Positions 17,190-25,343 of a stretch of 62,475 nucleotides of DNA are shown here, in pieces. Position numbers and translations under genes: made by a program. Source of the stretch: Clostridia bacterium (GTDB lineage: Bacteria > Bacillota > Clostridia > Peptostreptococcales > Anaerovoracaceae); contig CABJAP010000020.1 in NCBI GenBank assembly GCA_902363595.1, forward strand, positions 1 to 62,475, written 5' to 3'. Within the stretch, counting starts at the first letter, position 1; the number at the start of each line of letters is the position of its first letter. The notes under the pieces are model-generated. The model did not search any database and was not told the DNA's origin. It worked only from the letters and a program-made list of their open reading frames with translations.

Positions 17190-18011
17190 ATGTCGGACAA
17201 GATCATATATTTTGCAAGAGATTTATTGGAAAAGGGCGAGGATTTTGTAATTGCCAAAGTGGTGGACACACATGGCTCCACGCCCAGGAAAAAGGGTGCC
17301 TGGCTGCTGATGAAGCAGGACGGAACAACTGCTGGAACCGTGGGCGGCGGCAGACTGGAAGCGGAGACGGAAAAGCTGTGCAAAGAGACCTTCAAGACCA
17401 GGGAGAAGAGCAAGCTTCACCATTTCAAGCTGAACACGGAGGAGAGGGATGCTCTGGATATGGGCTGCGGCGGCGATGCGGACGTGCTGATCGAATATAT
17501 CGATGCTTCCCATCCGGAGGAGTTTGTGGAAGAGTTTCATTTGGAAACCACCGCCTATATTTTCGGAGCCGGACACGTTGGGCTGGCGCTGGAACCGGTG
17601 CTGCGCTACATCAACTTTAAAACGGTGGCCATCGATGACCGGGAAGAATACGCCAACCGGGAGCGTTTCCCCCAGGCGGCCGATGTGAAGGTAATCCAGG
17701 ATTTCAAGCATGCCTTCGAAGACATCGAGACGGACGAGGACAGCTATATTATCATCGTTACCCGGGGACATATGGGCGATTACGATGTTTTGAAGGATGC
17801 GCTGAAGCAGAAGAGCGCTTACGTTGGCATGATCGGCAGCAGAAAGAAGAACTCCATGCTCTTTGACATGCTTCGTAAGGAAGGTTATTCGGAGGACGAT
17901 ATCGCCAGAGTCCATGCGCCCATCGGCCTTTCGATCCAGGCGGAGACTCCGGAGGAGATCGCCATCAGTATTGCTGCGGAAATGATTCAGGTAAGGGCGA
18001 ACAATGACTGA
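17190..18011 (+). CDS. XdhC-family molybdenum hydroxylase maturation protein
   Basis: XdhC proteins bind molybdenum cofactor and help sulfurate or insert it into xanthine oxidase family enzymes. The 273-residue protein has the XdhC/CoxI N-terminal block THGSTPRKKGAWLLM and GTVGGGRLEAE, GCGGDADVL, then a Rossmann domain YIFGAGHVGLALEPVL near residue 125 and VGMIGSRKK near the C-terminus. Its neighbour eight genes away in the opposite direction is the aldehyde oxidoreductase, its most likely client. Start chosen at MSDK with AGGAGG five bases upstream; the preceding gap of 62 bases is the largest in the operon. Confidence 0.9.
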   Translation: MSDKIIYFARDLLEKGEDFVIAKVVDTHGSTPRKKGAWLLMKQDGTTAGTVGGGRLEAETEKLCKETFKTREKSKLHHFKLNTEERDALDMGCGGDADVLIEYIDASHPEEFVEEFHLETTAYIFGAGHVGLALEPVLRYINFKTVAIDDREEYANRERFPQAADVKVIQDFKHAFEDIETDEDSYIIIVTRGHMGDYDVLKDALKQKSAYVGMIGSRKKNSMLFDMLRKEGYSEDDIARVHAPIGLSIQAETPEEIAISIAAEMIQVRANND

Positions 18012-19200
18012 TAAACGGTTTGGCGCCTTGATTTTGGCAGCAGGTTTTTCGTCAAGAATGGGCAAGTTTAAACCTTTATTGTCATTAGGCGATGAATTAG
18101 TGATTGAAAGGGTTCTAAAGGTGTCAAAGTCTGTCGGAATCAAAGATATCGTGGTGGTGACCGGGTATAAGAAAGAGGCTTTGGTGCCGATCATCCGCCG
18201 GCAGGGCGCCCGCGAGGCTTTTAACCCGGATTTTGAGAAGGGGATGTTCACTTCCATCCAGGCGGGGGCGGCGGCAATGCCTTCTGACCTGGATGGTTTT
18301 TTCATCATGCCGGTGGATTGTCCTCTGATGACCGGCGCTGTTTTGGAAGGGCTTATAGGCCAGTTTGAGGAGGATCGGTTCTGCGTTCCCTGCTATCGGG
18401 GCAAGAAGGGCCACCCGCTGCTGGTCCCCATTACCTATCGGGAGGAAATTATCTGCCACGATGGAACAAATGGGCTGAAGGCCATCACGGACCGGGATCC
18501 GGAAAAGATGAAGCGGATTGAAGTCGATGATGAGGGCGTGGTCATGGATATGGACACGCCCCAGGCCTATGAGGAGATCAAGGCATATCTTTCCCGGGGA
18601 TGCCGGTCGGAAAGCCTGACAGCGCTGGCTGCGGGCAGGCGGTTTTTCCTCATCCGGCACGGGCAGATCCGCCAGCATAAAGAGAAGATCTTCTTAGGTC
18701 AGACCGATGTTCCTTTGAGCGGGGAAGGCAGGCAGCAGGCAGCTGCTGCTGCGGAAAAGCTGGCATCCATCCCGCTCCAGACGGATCGGATTTATGCCAG
18801 CGATTTGCTGCGGGCATCGGAAAGCGCGCAGATCATTGCACAGCATATCGGAGAAAAGAAGCTGATTATGGAGCCGGGCCTTCGGGAAATGAACCTGGGT
18901 CCTTGGGACGGGAAATTCATCAGCCAGATCAAGCAGGAGTACCCTGAGGAATACCAAAGGCGGGGCCGGGATCTCATGACCTATAAAATGGGCAATGGCA
19001 GCGAGAACTTTTTTGATCTCCAATATCGGGTGGTGAAAACGTTGATCAAAATCCTGAAAGAGGATCAAAACAGAGATTTAATTCTGGTGGCCCACAGCGG
19101 TGTGCTGCGGGCTGTCAGCAATAACTTGCGGGGAAAGGATATCGCGGAACCCTGGGATAAATTGGGCAACGGTCAGATGGAAACCATCGACCGGATTTGA
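18004..19200 (+). CDS. MobA/MocA-like NTP transferase fused to histidine phosphatase (DVU_1551-like)
   Basis: A 398-residue two-domain protein. Residues 1-200 are a nucleotidyltransferase with LILAAGFSSRMGKFKPLL, MPVDCPLM and the GLKAITD region, like MocA, which makes molybdopterin cytosine dinucleotide. Residues 214-398 are a phosphoglycerate-mutase-type phosphatase with FFLIRHGQIR, the SDLLRASESA block and a second catalytic histidine in LILVAHSGVLR. The gene overlaps xdhC by 8 bases. The pairing fits dinucleotide cofactor synthesis for the aldehyde oxidoreductase, with the phosphatase perhaps acting on a phosphorylated intermediate; that second role is inference. Confidence 0.8.
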   Translation: MTDKRFGALILAAGFSSRMGKFKPLLSLGDELVIERVLKVSKSVGIKDIVVVTGYKKEALVPIIRRQGAREAFNPDFEKGMFTSIQAGAAAMPSDLDGFFIMPVDCPLMTGAVLEGLIGQFEEDRFCVPCYRGKKGHPLLVPITYREEIICHDGTNGLKAITDRDPEKMKRIEVDDEGVVMDMDTPQAYEEIKAYLSRGCRSESLTALAAGRRFFLIRHGQIRQHKEKIFLGQTDVPLSGEGRQQAAAAAEKLASIPLQTDRIYASDLLRASESAQIIAQHIGEKKLIMEPGLREMNLGPWDGKFISQIKQEYPEEYQRRGRDLMTYKMGNGSENFFDLQYRVVKTLIKILKEDQNRDLILVAHSGVLRAVSNNLRGKDIAEPWDKLGNGQMETIDRI

Positions 19201-19226
19201 TCGGTTGAATCAGGAGGAATTGAGCC

Positions 19227-20198
19227 ATGAGAACGGATTTGGATAAACGGAAGCGGGCAAGGAGAAAAAAGGTGCTGGCTGTGATCAGCTGCCTGATGGC
19301 CGTGGTGCTGGTGATCAACGGATGGTTTATCATACGGACCCTTGTGGGAAAGGGCGGCGCTTCTGATTCCACTCAGTCTCAACCTGCGGAAAGGACTCCT
19401 CTCAAATCCATCGAAGCGGATGTTTTCAGCGATCAGATGATTGTTATGGATCTGACCCACAACAAGGTCCTCTTTAAAAAAGCGGCCGATGAAAAGACCC
19501 GCCCCGCTTCTTTGGCCAAAATGATGACGGCCCTGGTGGTCATTGAGCATACGGAGGACTTTGATGAACGCTTAAACATACCCCATGACATCTATACCTA
19601 TTTGAACGGTTCCGGGATCGCGGTGGCAGGGTTTGAGGACGGCGAGCGGCTTACAGTGGAGGACTTGCTCTACGGCATGCTGTTCAACTCGGGAGCGGAG
19701 TGCTGCCTGACCCTGGCGCGGCATACGGCCGGTTCCGAAGCTGCATTTGTAAAGATGATGAACGAAAAGGCCTCTGAGCTGGGAATGAAAAACACCACCT
19801 TCGGCAACTGCATCGGGCTGGACAATCCGGCCTGCTATACCACGGCCCGCGACTGGATGAGGCTGACAAGGTATGCTTTGAAAAATGAACACTTCCGCCA
19901 AATCTTTACCAGCTATACCTATAAGATCAAGCCGACCAATAAGTGCGATGAGACGCGGACCATTCGCAACGCGGCTGTCCGCCGTTTTGGAAATGACCGG
20001 GCCGGTGTTTTCGGCGGCAAGCTGGGAAATACGACGCAGGCCCAGCTCTGCCTGGCATCCATCGCAAAGATCGACGGATGGGAATACGTCTGCATCTCCA
20101 TGCATGCTCAGAGAACGGAAGAACACTATAATCCCCATGTGGATGATGCGCGAACTGTGTATAAACAAATAGCGGAAAAGCTGAAGGAACAGGAATAA
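19227..20198 (+). CDS. D-alanyl-D-alanine carboxypeptidase-like serine hydrolase (S11 family)
   Basis: A 323-residue exported protein with one N-terminal membrane segment (about residues 16-40) after a basic start, and an S11 penicillin-binding-protein domain. The nucleophile motif is SLAKMM (SxxK). The second motif is SGAE where SxN is usual, and the third reads GGKLGNTTQA where KTG is usual, so the active site departs from the DacA/DacF pattern. It would trim peptidoglycan stem peptides outside the membrane if active. It follows the NTP transferase by 26 bases with AGGAGG and may be carried along with that operon by read-through. Confidence 0.8.
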   Translation: MRTDLDKRKRARRKKVLAVISCLMAVVLVINGWFIIRTLVGKGGASDSTQSQPAERTPLKSIEADVFSDQMIVMDLTHNKVLFKKAADEKTRPASLAKMMTALVVIEHTEDFDERLNIPHDIYTYLNGSGIAVAGFEDGERLTVEDLLYGMLFNSGAECCLTLARHTAGSEAAFVKMMNEKASELGMKNTTFGNCIGLDNPACYTTARDWMRLTRYALKNEHFRQIFTSYTYKIKPTNKCDETRTIRNAAVRRFGNDRAGVFGGKLGNTTQAQLCLASIAKIDGWEYVCISMHAQRTEEHYNPHVDDARTVYKQIAEKLKEQE

Positions 20199-20215
20199 GA
20201 AAAAAAGTTGAAGAT

Positions 20216-20258
20216 GTTTGAAAAAAACTCTTTCATTTTTTTCTCAAACGTGTATAAT
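20216..20258 (+). promoter_or_regulatory. Hairpin and -10 box upstream of tRNA-Pro
   Basis: An inverted repeat GTTTGA-A7/T7-TCAAAC (20216-20249, one bulge) can serve as terminator for the carboxypeptidase gene. It overlaps the tRNA promoter region: TATAAT is at 20253-20258, with a weak TTTCAT -35 box 16 bases upstream. Confidence 0.5.
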
Positions 20259-20271
20259 AGATAAGGCAGGG

Positions 20272-20348
20272 CGAGGCATAGCTCAGCTTGGTAGAGCGTT
20301 GCGTTCGGGACGCAAAGGCCACAGGTTCGAATCCTGCTGCCTCGACCA
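20272..20348 (+). tRNA. tRNA-Pro (anticodon CGG)
   Basis: A complete cloverleaf: acceptor CGAGGCA pairs with TGCCTCG, D arm AGCTCAGCTTGGTAGAGC, anticodon stem TTGCG/CGCAA with loop TTCGGGA (anticodon CGG, G37 typical of tRNA-Pro), T arm with GGTTCGAATCC, discriminator A and an encoded CCA. The 3' side borders an integration scar. Confidence 0.95.
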
Positions 20349-20354
20349 AAAATG

Positions 20355-20380
20355 GACCGTTGAGAGATCAACGGTCTTTT
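20355..20380 (+). terminator. Terminator of the tRNA-Pro gene
   Basis: A perfect 9-bp stem GACCGTTGA/TCAACGGTC with a GAGA loop, followed by TTTT, begins seven bases after the tRNA CCA end. Confidence 0.85.
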
Positions 20381-20390
20381 CTATTTGTTA

Positions 20391-20530
20391 GAGCCTTGAC
20401 GTAAATTTGACGTAAAACTGGATAAATCGTCTGCAATTTGATTTCCACGGTGTCTGTCTGCATATAGGCAAGGGAAGATGTATGCGTGTGACGGAGATGG
20501 TGACGACAAGATTCGACAATTTATCACAAA
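20391..20530 (-). pseudogene. Relic of a tyrosine recombinase
   Basis: Translated on the minus strand this piece contains CRHHLRHTHTSSL, which matches the HxLRHTxAS box of tyrosine integrases, and then loses similarity. Beside it lie direct repeats of the type TTGACGTAAA/TTTGACGTAAA. No start, no stop-free frame of useful length. With the relic at 21262-21365 and the adjacent tRNA 3' end it marks an old integration site. Confidence 0.45.
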
Positions 20531-20626
20531 AATTTATTATATAAAAATGTTTTACAATGTATTGATATTGTTGATACAAGAAGATATACTATAAGATATA
20601 AGCAAGGCTTTAAGGAGGTGAGCATA

Positions 20627-20920
20627 ATGGCTAAGACGGCTAATATCAACATTCGTATTGATCCAGAAACAAAAGCCGGAGCGGAAAAACTTTTTGCCAG
20701 TTTTGGTATAACGGTTACTGATGCAATTAATATCTTTTTACGCAAATCTATCATGGAAGGCGGATTGCCTTTTGAAATGAAGCAGCCCCGGTATAATGCC
20801 GAGACAGAGGCCGCCATGCAGGAAGCAAGAGATATTATGAATGGTAATGTTTCCACAAAAACCTATTCCTCTGCCCGTGAGCTGTTTACAGAGCTTGACA
20901 CAGAAATGGGCGATGAATGA
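20627..20920 (+). CDS. RelB/DinJ-family antitoxin
   Basis: A 97-residue antitoxin. The N-terminal ribbon-helix-helix starts NINIRIDPETKAGAEKLFASFGITVTDAINIFLRKS, the classical RelB/DinJ pattern; the C-terminal half is charged and presumably wraps the toxin. Start chosen at ATG 20627, 8 bases after AAGGAGG. It overlaps the toxin gene as ATGA. The pair probably represses its own promoter; TTGATA and TATACT lie about 45 bases before the start. Confidence 0.9.
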   Translation: MAKTANINIRIDPETKAGAEKLFASFGITVTDAINIFLRKSIMEGGLPFEMKQPRYNAETEAAMQEARDIMNGNVSTKTYSSARELFTELDTEMGDE

Positions 20921-21198
20921 TGTTACAATTAAAAACAACCGGACAATTTCGGAAAGATTATAAGCGAGTAAAAAAGAGAGGATATGATATGAATCTGCTG
21001 GAAGATGTAATCCAAACACTTTTAGAAGAAAAGTTACTTGCAGAGAAGTACCGTGATCATTCCCTAACTGGAAACTATACAGGATTCCGTGAGTGTCATA
21101 TTTTACCGGATTGGCTGCTCATTTATGCAATAAAGCAAGACAAACTGGTTTTAACAGCTTCACGCACTGGAACACATTCCGACTTGTTTGGTAGGTAA
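20917..21198 (+). CDS. YafQ/RelE-family mRNA interferase toxin
   Basis: A 93-residue toxin of the YafQ type: an N-terminal TTGQFRKDYKRVKKRGYD, then LPEKYRDHSLTG-like sequence (LAEKYRDHSLTGNYTGFRECHI) and the C-terminal LLIYAIKQDKLVLTASRTGTHSDLFG, which includes the residues of the RelE fold and a catalytic histidine near the end. It would cleave mRNA on the ribosome when the antitoxin is lost. Coupled to the antitoxin by a 4-base overlap and closed by a strong hairpin at 21215-21253. Confidence 0.9.
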   Translation: MMLQLKTTGQFRKDYKRVKKRGYDMNLLEDVIQTLLEEKLLAEKYRDHSLTGNYTGFRECHILPDWLLIYAIKQDKLVLTASRTGTHSDLFGR

Positions 21199-21214
21199 AT
21201 TATATAAAAATCCA

Positions 21215-21256
21215 AATAAAGTCCACCATCATTTAGTGAAGGTGGACTTTATTAAA
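21215..21256 (+). terminator. Terminator of the toxin-antitoxin operon
   Basis: A 13-bp stem AATAAAGTCCACC/GGTGGACTTTATT (21215-21227 and 21241-21253) follows the toxin stop by 17 bases. The stem has a T-rich 3' side and works in principle in both directions. Confidence 0.75.
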
Positions 21257-21261
21257 TAAGC

Positions 21262-21365
21262 TGAAATTTTTGTCGTAGCCTTGACATAAGGGTGCCGGAA
21301 ACCGTGCAAAGTAATATAGGGCAAACCATTTTCCTTTGGAATCAGCGCTAATACAAACTTTTAAA
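21262..21365 (-). pseudogene. Second relic of a tyrosine recombinase
   Basis: On the minus strand one frame reads LIPKENGLPYITLHGFRHPY before similarity fades, the LPxITLHGLRH box around the catalytic H-x-x-R of phage and ICE integrases. Stops flank it on both sides. The sequence AAGGCTAC/AAGGCTCT with preceding TAYGTC is shared with the relic near 20391, so both may derive from the same kind of element. Confidence 0.55.
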
Positions 21366-21398
21366 TACCATATGTTTTTCCTCTCTCATTGTTCCTGC

Positions 21399-21912
21399 TC
21401 ACCTTTTCTTTGTTTTTAGTGGATTTGGTGCAAAAGTGCGTAATCCGTCTATGTGTTCAAATAACTCTGGCTTTATATCAACCCACATTGGATCCAATAC
21501 GAAATCTATCCCTTCTCTTCGTGCGAGTTTAGCAGCAGGGACAAAATCGCTATCACCAGATATTAAAACAATTTTATCCACCTGTTTTTTATAGGCAAGG
21601 GAAGCTATATCGATACCGATTTTTATATCAACGCCTTTTTGCTTAACGTCGAGGGTAAAGTGTTTTTCCTCTAAATCAGTTAACTGCAAAGTGCCGTGGC
21701 AAATCTTTTTAACAGCATCAGGGCGTAACGTATAACATGCTTGTGCATCTGCAAGTGACCCAAGACGTAGAGCCACTTTCCGTCGTCCTTTTAAGGCATC
21801 TACAATATGTAATCAACTCATCAAGTCTTTTCGTTGGGGCTTTTTCATCATAGAGGAATTGCGCTCGACGCCTATAGAATCCCCCATCAACCAATATTGC
21901 GATTTTTGACAT
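21399..21912 (-). pseudogene. NYN-domain (PIN-like) nuclease gene with internal deletion and frameshift
   Basis: Two reading frames together give most of a NYN RNase. The first (21912 downward) starts MSKIAILVDGGFYRRRAQFL with the catalytic Asp, and the second (ending 21399) continues VALRLGSLADAQACYTLRP, GVDIKIGIDIASLAYKK, VLISGDSDFVPAAKLARREG and EHIDGLR. The join near 21790-21800 lies in a different frame and skips roughly 50-60 residues expected in intact homologs, so a deletion rather than a sequencing slip is likely. Both catalytic aspartate regions survive, but a working product is unlikely. Confidence 0.8.
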
Positions 21913-21929
21913 TGTGTAGGTTCCTTTCT

Positions 21930-21992
21930 AAAAAAAAACACCCCTGGGTTCGCTACTTCCCTTATTGTGGGAGAGGTACTGCCAGGGGCAAA
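21930..21992 (-). promoter_or_regulatory. Nested hairpin with U-run in the NYN gene leader
   Basis: Read on the minus strand, CCCCTGG (outer arm), an inner stem TACCTCTCCC/GGGAAGTA and CCAGGGG are followed by TGTTTTTTTTT and then the AAAGGAACC ribosome region of the NYN gene. This has the form of a terminator or attenuator directly ahead of the gene. Confidence 0.55.
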
Positions 21993-22039
21993 ATTAACTT
22001 TGTAACTCCATTGCTGATCCTCAGATGCACAGCCAACTA

Positions 22040-24025
22040 TTAAAGATTGCGGGCAACCTCGTAAGCGTTCCAGATGGAATACATGATATTATGTACTTTG
22101 CTGGAATCCCCTACATTATATACAGGGATATCCAGAACCTTCAGTTCATCGTAAAGCTTGTCATTGGATTCATAGCCCACAGAAAGGACGATTGTTTCCG
22201 CTGGGAGCTCATAGCTCTGATCTCCTTCCTGGATGGTCGCCGTATCTGCGTTTGTATCCAGGACTTTGGCATTGGTGTGGATTCCGATCTTATGATATTT
22301 CAGCAGATCGCGGAGCATGAATTCGTTCATATGGGGCAGCGCTCCATGTCCGCCTAAAATCTCCGGCAGCACTTCGACCACGTTCACTTCCTTGCCCTGC
22401 TGAGCCAACCAAAGAGCGGTTTCGCATCCTACCAGGCCGCCGCCTACTACCAGGACCTTGCTGCCGCACGACGACTTCTCCAGCAGGATATCTTCCGCGT
22501 TCACCGGTTTTCCCGATCCGGGCAGGGTGATGGTTTTCGCATGAGAGCCTGTTGCCGCCACCAAAACATCCGGCTTGTATTGAGATACGGACTCTGGGGT
22601 TACTTCTGTCTGATAATGAACGTCTACGCCCAACAGCTCCAGCTGACGTTTGTAATATTGGATTAATTTGTGATCGTTTCGCTTGAAATGGGGTACGCCG
22701 CCGGGGATCAGGTTACCGCCCAAAGCGTCGGATTTTTCGCAGAGGATGACCTCATGTCCCGATTCCGCCGCAACTCTGGCTGCTTCCAGACCGGCCACGC
22801 CGCCGCCGATGACCAGCACACGTTTTTTCTTAGCCGCAGGCACGATGCCGTAGATGGTTTCACGGCCGCAGGCCGGGTTTACCGCGCAGCTTACAGGAGC
22901 ATTGCCGATCCGGCCCAAACAGCCCTCGTGACAGCCCAGACACGGTCTTACTTCGTCCAGCCTTCCGGTCCGCAGTTTTTCAATATATTCAGCATCGGTC
23001 AAGAGCTGTCTGCCGTAGCTGACAATATCGCAGCAGGTTCCAAGGGCTTCTACCGCCATCTTGGGATCCTCCATTTTACCAGCCAGTATAATGGGAACGT
23101 CCACTTCTTTTTTCAGTATCTCTCCGAACTCACGGTAACAGCCGTCCTCAAAATACATAGGCGGGTGGTTCCAATACCAGGAGTCGTAGGTTCCCGCATC
23201 CACATTGAGCGCGTCATAACCGGCATCCACCAGAATTTTGGCTGCTGCGATTCCTTCCTCAATGTCCTTGCCCGCTTCTTCATACTCTTCCCCAGGCAGT
23301 CCGCCCTGGCGGAGAGCCTTCATACAGCTTTTGAGACTGTAACGCAGGCTGACAGGGAAATCCGGTCCGCAGAATTTCTTGATGCCCTTAACGATTTCTG
23401 TGGAAACCCGCAATCTGTTTTCCAGACTGCCGCCGAATTCGTCGTCACGGTGGTTGAAAATTTCAATGGCAAATTGATCCAGCAGGTATCCTTCGTGGAC
23501 CGCGTGAATCTCCACGCCGTCAAATCCGGCTTTTTTTGCAACAACCGCGGAAGCGATGAATTTTTGGATCAAATTCATGATTTCTTCCTTGGTCATTTCC
23601 CGATGGATCGCATTGGGATCAAACCGGTTTCCCTGCTCAGAAGGGGCGATTTGCTTGGATACAAATCCGGGAAGCGCGCTCCTGCCCAGGCCGCCGGTCA
23701 ACTGAAGAAAGATTTTCGTACCATAGGCGTGTACCCGCTCGTTCATCTGATAGGTGCTGTGAATGAATGCCAGCGGCTGGGTGGTCGGGCAGGGAAGACC
23801 CATGGAAGGAAGCCCTTCGATATTGGTGTCCACGCTGCAGATCCCCGTAAAGATCAGTCCAACGCCGTACTTTGCCCGTTCCACATAATAGTCCTGAAGC
23901 CGCTGGTTGAATCCGCCGAAGGCATCGGCGTAGCCAACAGGCCCCATGGGCGCCATGGATGTTTTGTTCTTGATTTTGCATGTCCCGATCTGTGCTGGTT
24001 CAAACAATTCTTTGTAGTCAGTCAT
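22040..24025 (-). CDS. NADH:flavin oxidoreductase / 2,4-dienoyl-CoA reductase-like (FadH family)
   Basis: A 661-residue flavoprotein. Residues 1-350 are an old-yellow-enzyme TIM barrel binding FMN (KNKTSMAPMG, FDGVEIHAVHEGYLLDQF). A 4Fe-4S motif CLGCHEGCLG with a later Cys pair follows near residue 345. Residues 385-661 are FAD/NAD(P)H domains (VLVIGGGVAGLEAARVAAESG; VLVVGGGLVGCETALWLA). Members reduce enoyl-CoA, enones or bile acid and amine substrates, so the specific substrate cannot be read. It stands alone with its own promoter (TTGTTG-17-TATAAT, 24089-24117) and AGGAGG. Confidence 0.88.
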   Translation of the reverse strand: MTDYKELFEPAQIGTCKIKNKTSMAPMGPVGYADAFGGFNQRLQDYYVERAKYGVGLIFTGICSVDTNIEGLPSMGLPCPTTQPLAFIHSTYQMNERVHAYGTKIFLQLTGGLGRSALPGFVSKQIAPSEQGNRFDPNAIHREMTKEEIMNLIQKFIASAVVAKKAGFDGVEIHAVHEGYLLDQFAIEIFNHRDDEFGGSLENRLRVSTEIVKGIKKFCGPDFPVSLRYSLKSCMKALRQGGLPGEEYEEAGKDIEEGIAAAKILVDAGYDALNVDAGTYDSWYWNHPPMYFEDGCYREFGEILKKEVDVPIILAGKMEDPKMAVEALGTCCDIVSYGRQLLTDAEYIEKLRTGRLDEVRPCLGCHEGCLGRIGNAPVSCAVNPACGRETIYGIVPAAKKKRVLVIGGGVAGLEAARVAAESGHEVILCEKSDALGGNLIPGGVPHFKRNDHKLIQYYKRQLELLGVDVHYQTEVTPESVSQYKPDVLVAATGSHAKTITLPGSGKPVNAEDILLEKSSCGSKVLVVGGGLVGCETALWLAQQGKEVNVVEVLPEILGGHGALPHMNEFMLRDLLKYHKIGIHTNAKVLDTNADTATIQEGDQSYELPAETIVLSVGYESNDKLYDELKVLDIPVYNVGDSSKVHNIMYSIWNAYEVARNL

Positions 24026-24088
24026 AATAACCTCCTCTACAATCTCTCAGTTGCTGCCAGTGCGATTTTCGCAAGGGCCATTTTCTTC

Positions 24089-24117
24089 ATTATATCGTAT
24101 TAAGGCCCATTCAACAA
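24089..24117 (-). promoter_or_regulatory. Promoter of the FadH-like gene
   Basis: On the minus strand TTGTTG (24112-24117) and TATAAT (24089-24094) are 17 bases apart. Between and around them GGGCC and GGCCC form an inverted repeat (AATGGGCC ... TGGCCCTT) that could be an operator. Confidence 0.6.
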
Positions 24118-24196
24118 CTTAACTTAAATGTTTTCCGCAGGATGAAAATCATTTTTCCCCCGCACCTGGCCCATGTAGCCTTTTTCACCACTGCCG

Positions 24197-24205
24197 CATA
24201 CCATA
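24197..24205 (+). promoter_or_regulatory. Possible sporulation-type -10 element before the glycosyltransferase
   Basis: CATACCATA fits the sigma-K -10 consensus CATAnnnTA and is one base off the sigma-E form. It lies 35 bases before the glycosyltransferase start with nothing resembling a good sigma-A promoter nearby; the -35 side is poor. The downstream collagen-like protein, a typical exosporium component, makes late sporulation control plausible. Confidence 0.3.
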
Positions 24206-24239
24206 AAGAGAAGTCATGGAAGAAAGTTGGAGGTGCGGC

Positions 24240-25343
24240 ATGGTAACGATAAGTCTGTGCATGATCGTAAAAAATGAAGAGGATGTTTTGGAACGATGTT
24301 TACTGTCTGCCAAAGAGCTGGTTGATGAAATCATAATCGTCGATACCGGTTCTGCTGACAGAACGAAAAGCATTGCTCTTCGGTTTACAGATAAACTTTA
24401 TGAGTATACCTGGAAAGATGATTTTGCAGATGCGAGGAACTATTCCTTTTCGAAAGCTAGCATGGATTACTGCATGTGGCTGGATGCCGACGATGTAATT
24501 TTACAAGAGGATCAAAAGAAATTTCTTGAATTAAAGGAAGAAATGGACGGAAGTGAGGATATCGTCATGCTGCCCTATCATGCGGCTTTCGATATAACCG
24601 GCTGCCCAACCTTCACTTATAACCGGGAACGGCTGATTAAGAACTGCGGCCGCTTTTTCTGGGAAGGAGAAGTACACGAGGCGATAACGCCAACTGGAAA
24701 AATCCTTTATAGAGAGGCTTCTGTGACTCATAAGAAGATGAAGCCGGGTGATCCGGATCGGAATCTTCGAATCCTTGAGAAGAAAAGACAATCAGGGATA
24801 ACGCTTCCACCGCGTCAAAAATTTTACTATGGGCAGGAATTGTATTTTCATAAGAGGTATGAAGAAACGGTCCTGGTCTTGAAAGAATTTATAGAGGAAG
24901 ACGGAGGGTGGATCGAAAATAAATTAGAAGCTTGCAAATTGCTGTCGGACTGTTATCTGAAAATTGATAAGGAAATCCTTGCCTTGAGAGCTTTATTGAA
25001 AAGTTTGGAGCTGGATGAACCTCGGGCAGAAATCTGCTGTCAGCTGGGGGAATATTTTTTAGATCGAAACCAGCTGAAACAAGCGGCATTTTGGTTTGAG
25101 ACAGCGCGTACAAGAGAGCCGGATCTGAGATCGGGAGGATTTGTACAGCCTGAGTGCTACGGCTATATTCCTAATCTGCAATTGGCTGTCTGCTATGACA
25201 AAATGGGGCAATGGGAAATGGCAAGTCGCTGCAATGAACAAGCTGCTGTTTTCAAACCGGATTCGGATGCGGTAAGCTACAATCGAATCTATTTTGAAAA
25301 CAAATTAAAAGCAATTAAAGGGGAGACTTTTAATGAGTTATAA
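24240..25343 (+). CDS. Family 2 glycosyltransferase with TPR-like C-terminus
   Basis: About 367 residues. The N-terminal GT-A domain begins [18 protein letters not shown], has [16 protein letters not shown], and the metal-binding DADD (WLDADDVIL). After residue 190 the chain turns into helical repeats (tetratricopeptide-like) around [23 protein letters not shown] and [18 protein letters not shown]. This architecture is common in enzymes that decorate surface proteins. Start at MVTIS with GGAGG six bases upstream. The gene overlaps the collagen-like gene by 11 bases, so it is a likely modifier of the threonines in the GPT/GAT repeats. Confidence 0.85.
   Translation: MVTISLCMIVKNEEDVLERCLLSAKELVDEIIIVDTGSADRTKSIALRFTDKLYEYTWKDDFADARNYSFSKASMDYCMWLDADDVILQEDQKKFLELKEEMDGSEDIVMLPYHAAFDITGCPTFTYNRERLIKNCGRFFWEGEVHEAITPTGKILYREASVTHKKMKPGDPDRNLRILEKKRQSGITLPPRQKFYYGQELYFHKRYEETVLVLKEFIEEDGGWIENKLEACKLLSDCYLKIDKEILALRALLKSLELDEPRAEICCQLGEYFLDRNQLKQAAFWFETARTREPDLRSGGFVQPECYGYIPNLQLAVCYDKMGQWEMASRCNEQAAVFKPDSDAVSYNRIYFENKLKAIKGETFNEL

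Noticed and set aside
17223..18308. 361-codon minus-strand frame across xdhC and the NTP transferase gene
   Set aside because: Spans two overlapping plus-strand genes of known family and lacks any signal of its own.
22670..24103. Long plus-strand frame (477 codons) opposite the FadH-like gene
   Set aside because: It lies antisense to a well-supported flavoprotein, has no ribosome site and a composition lacking any recognisable domain.
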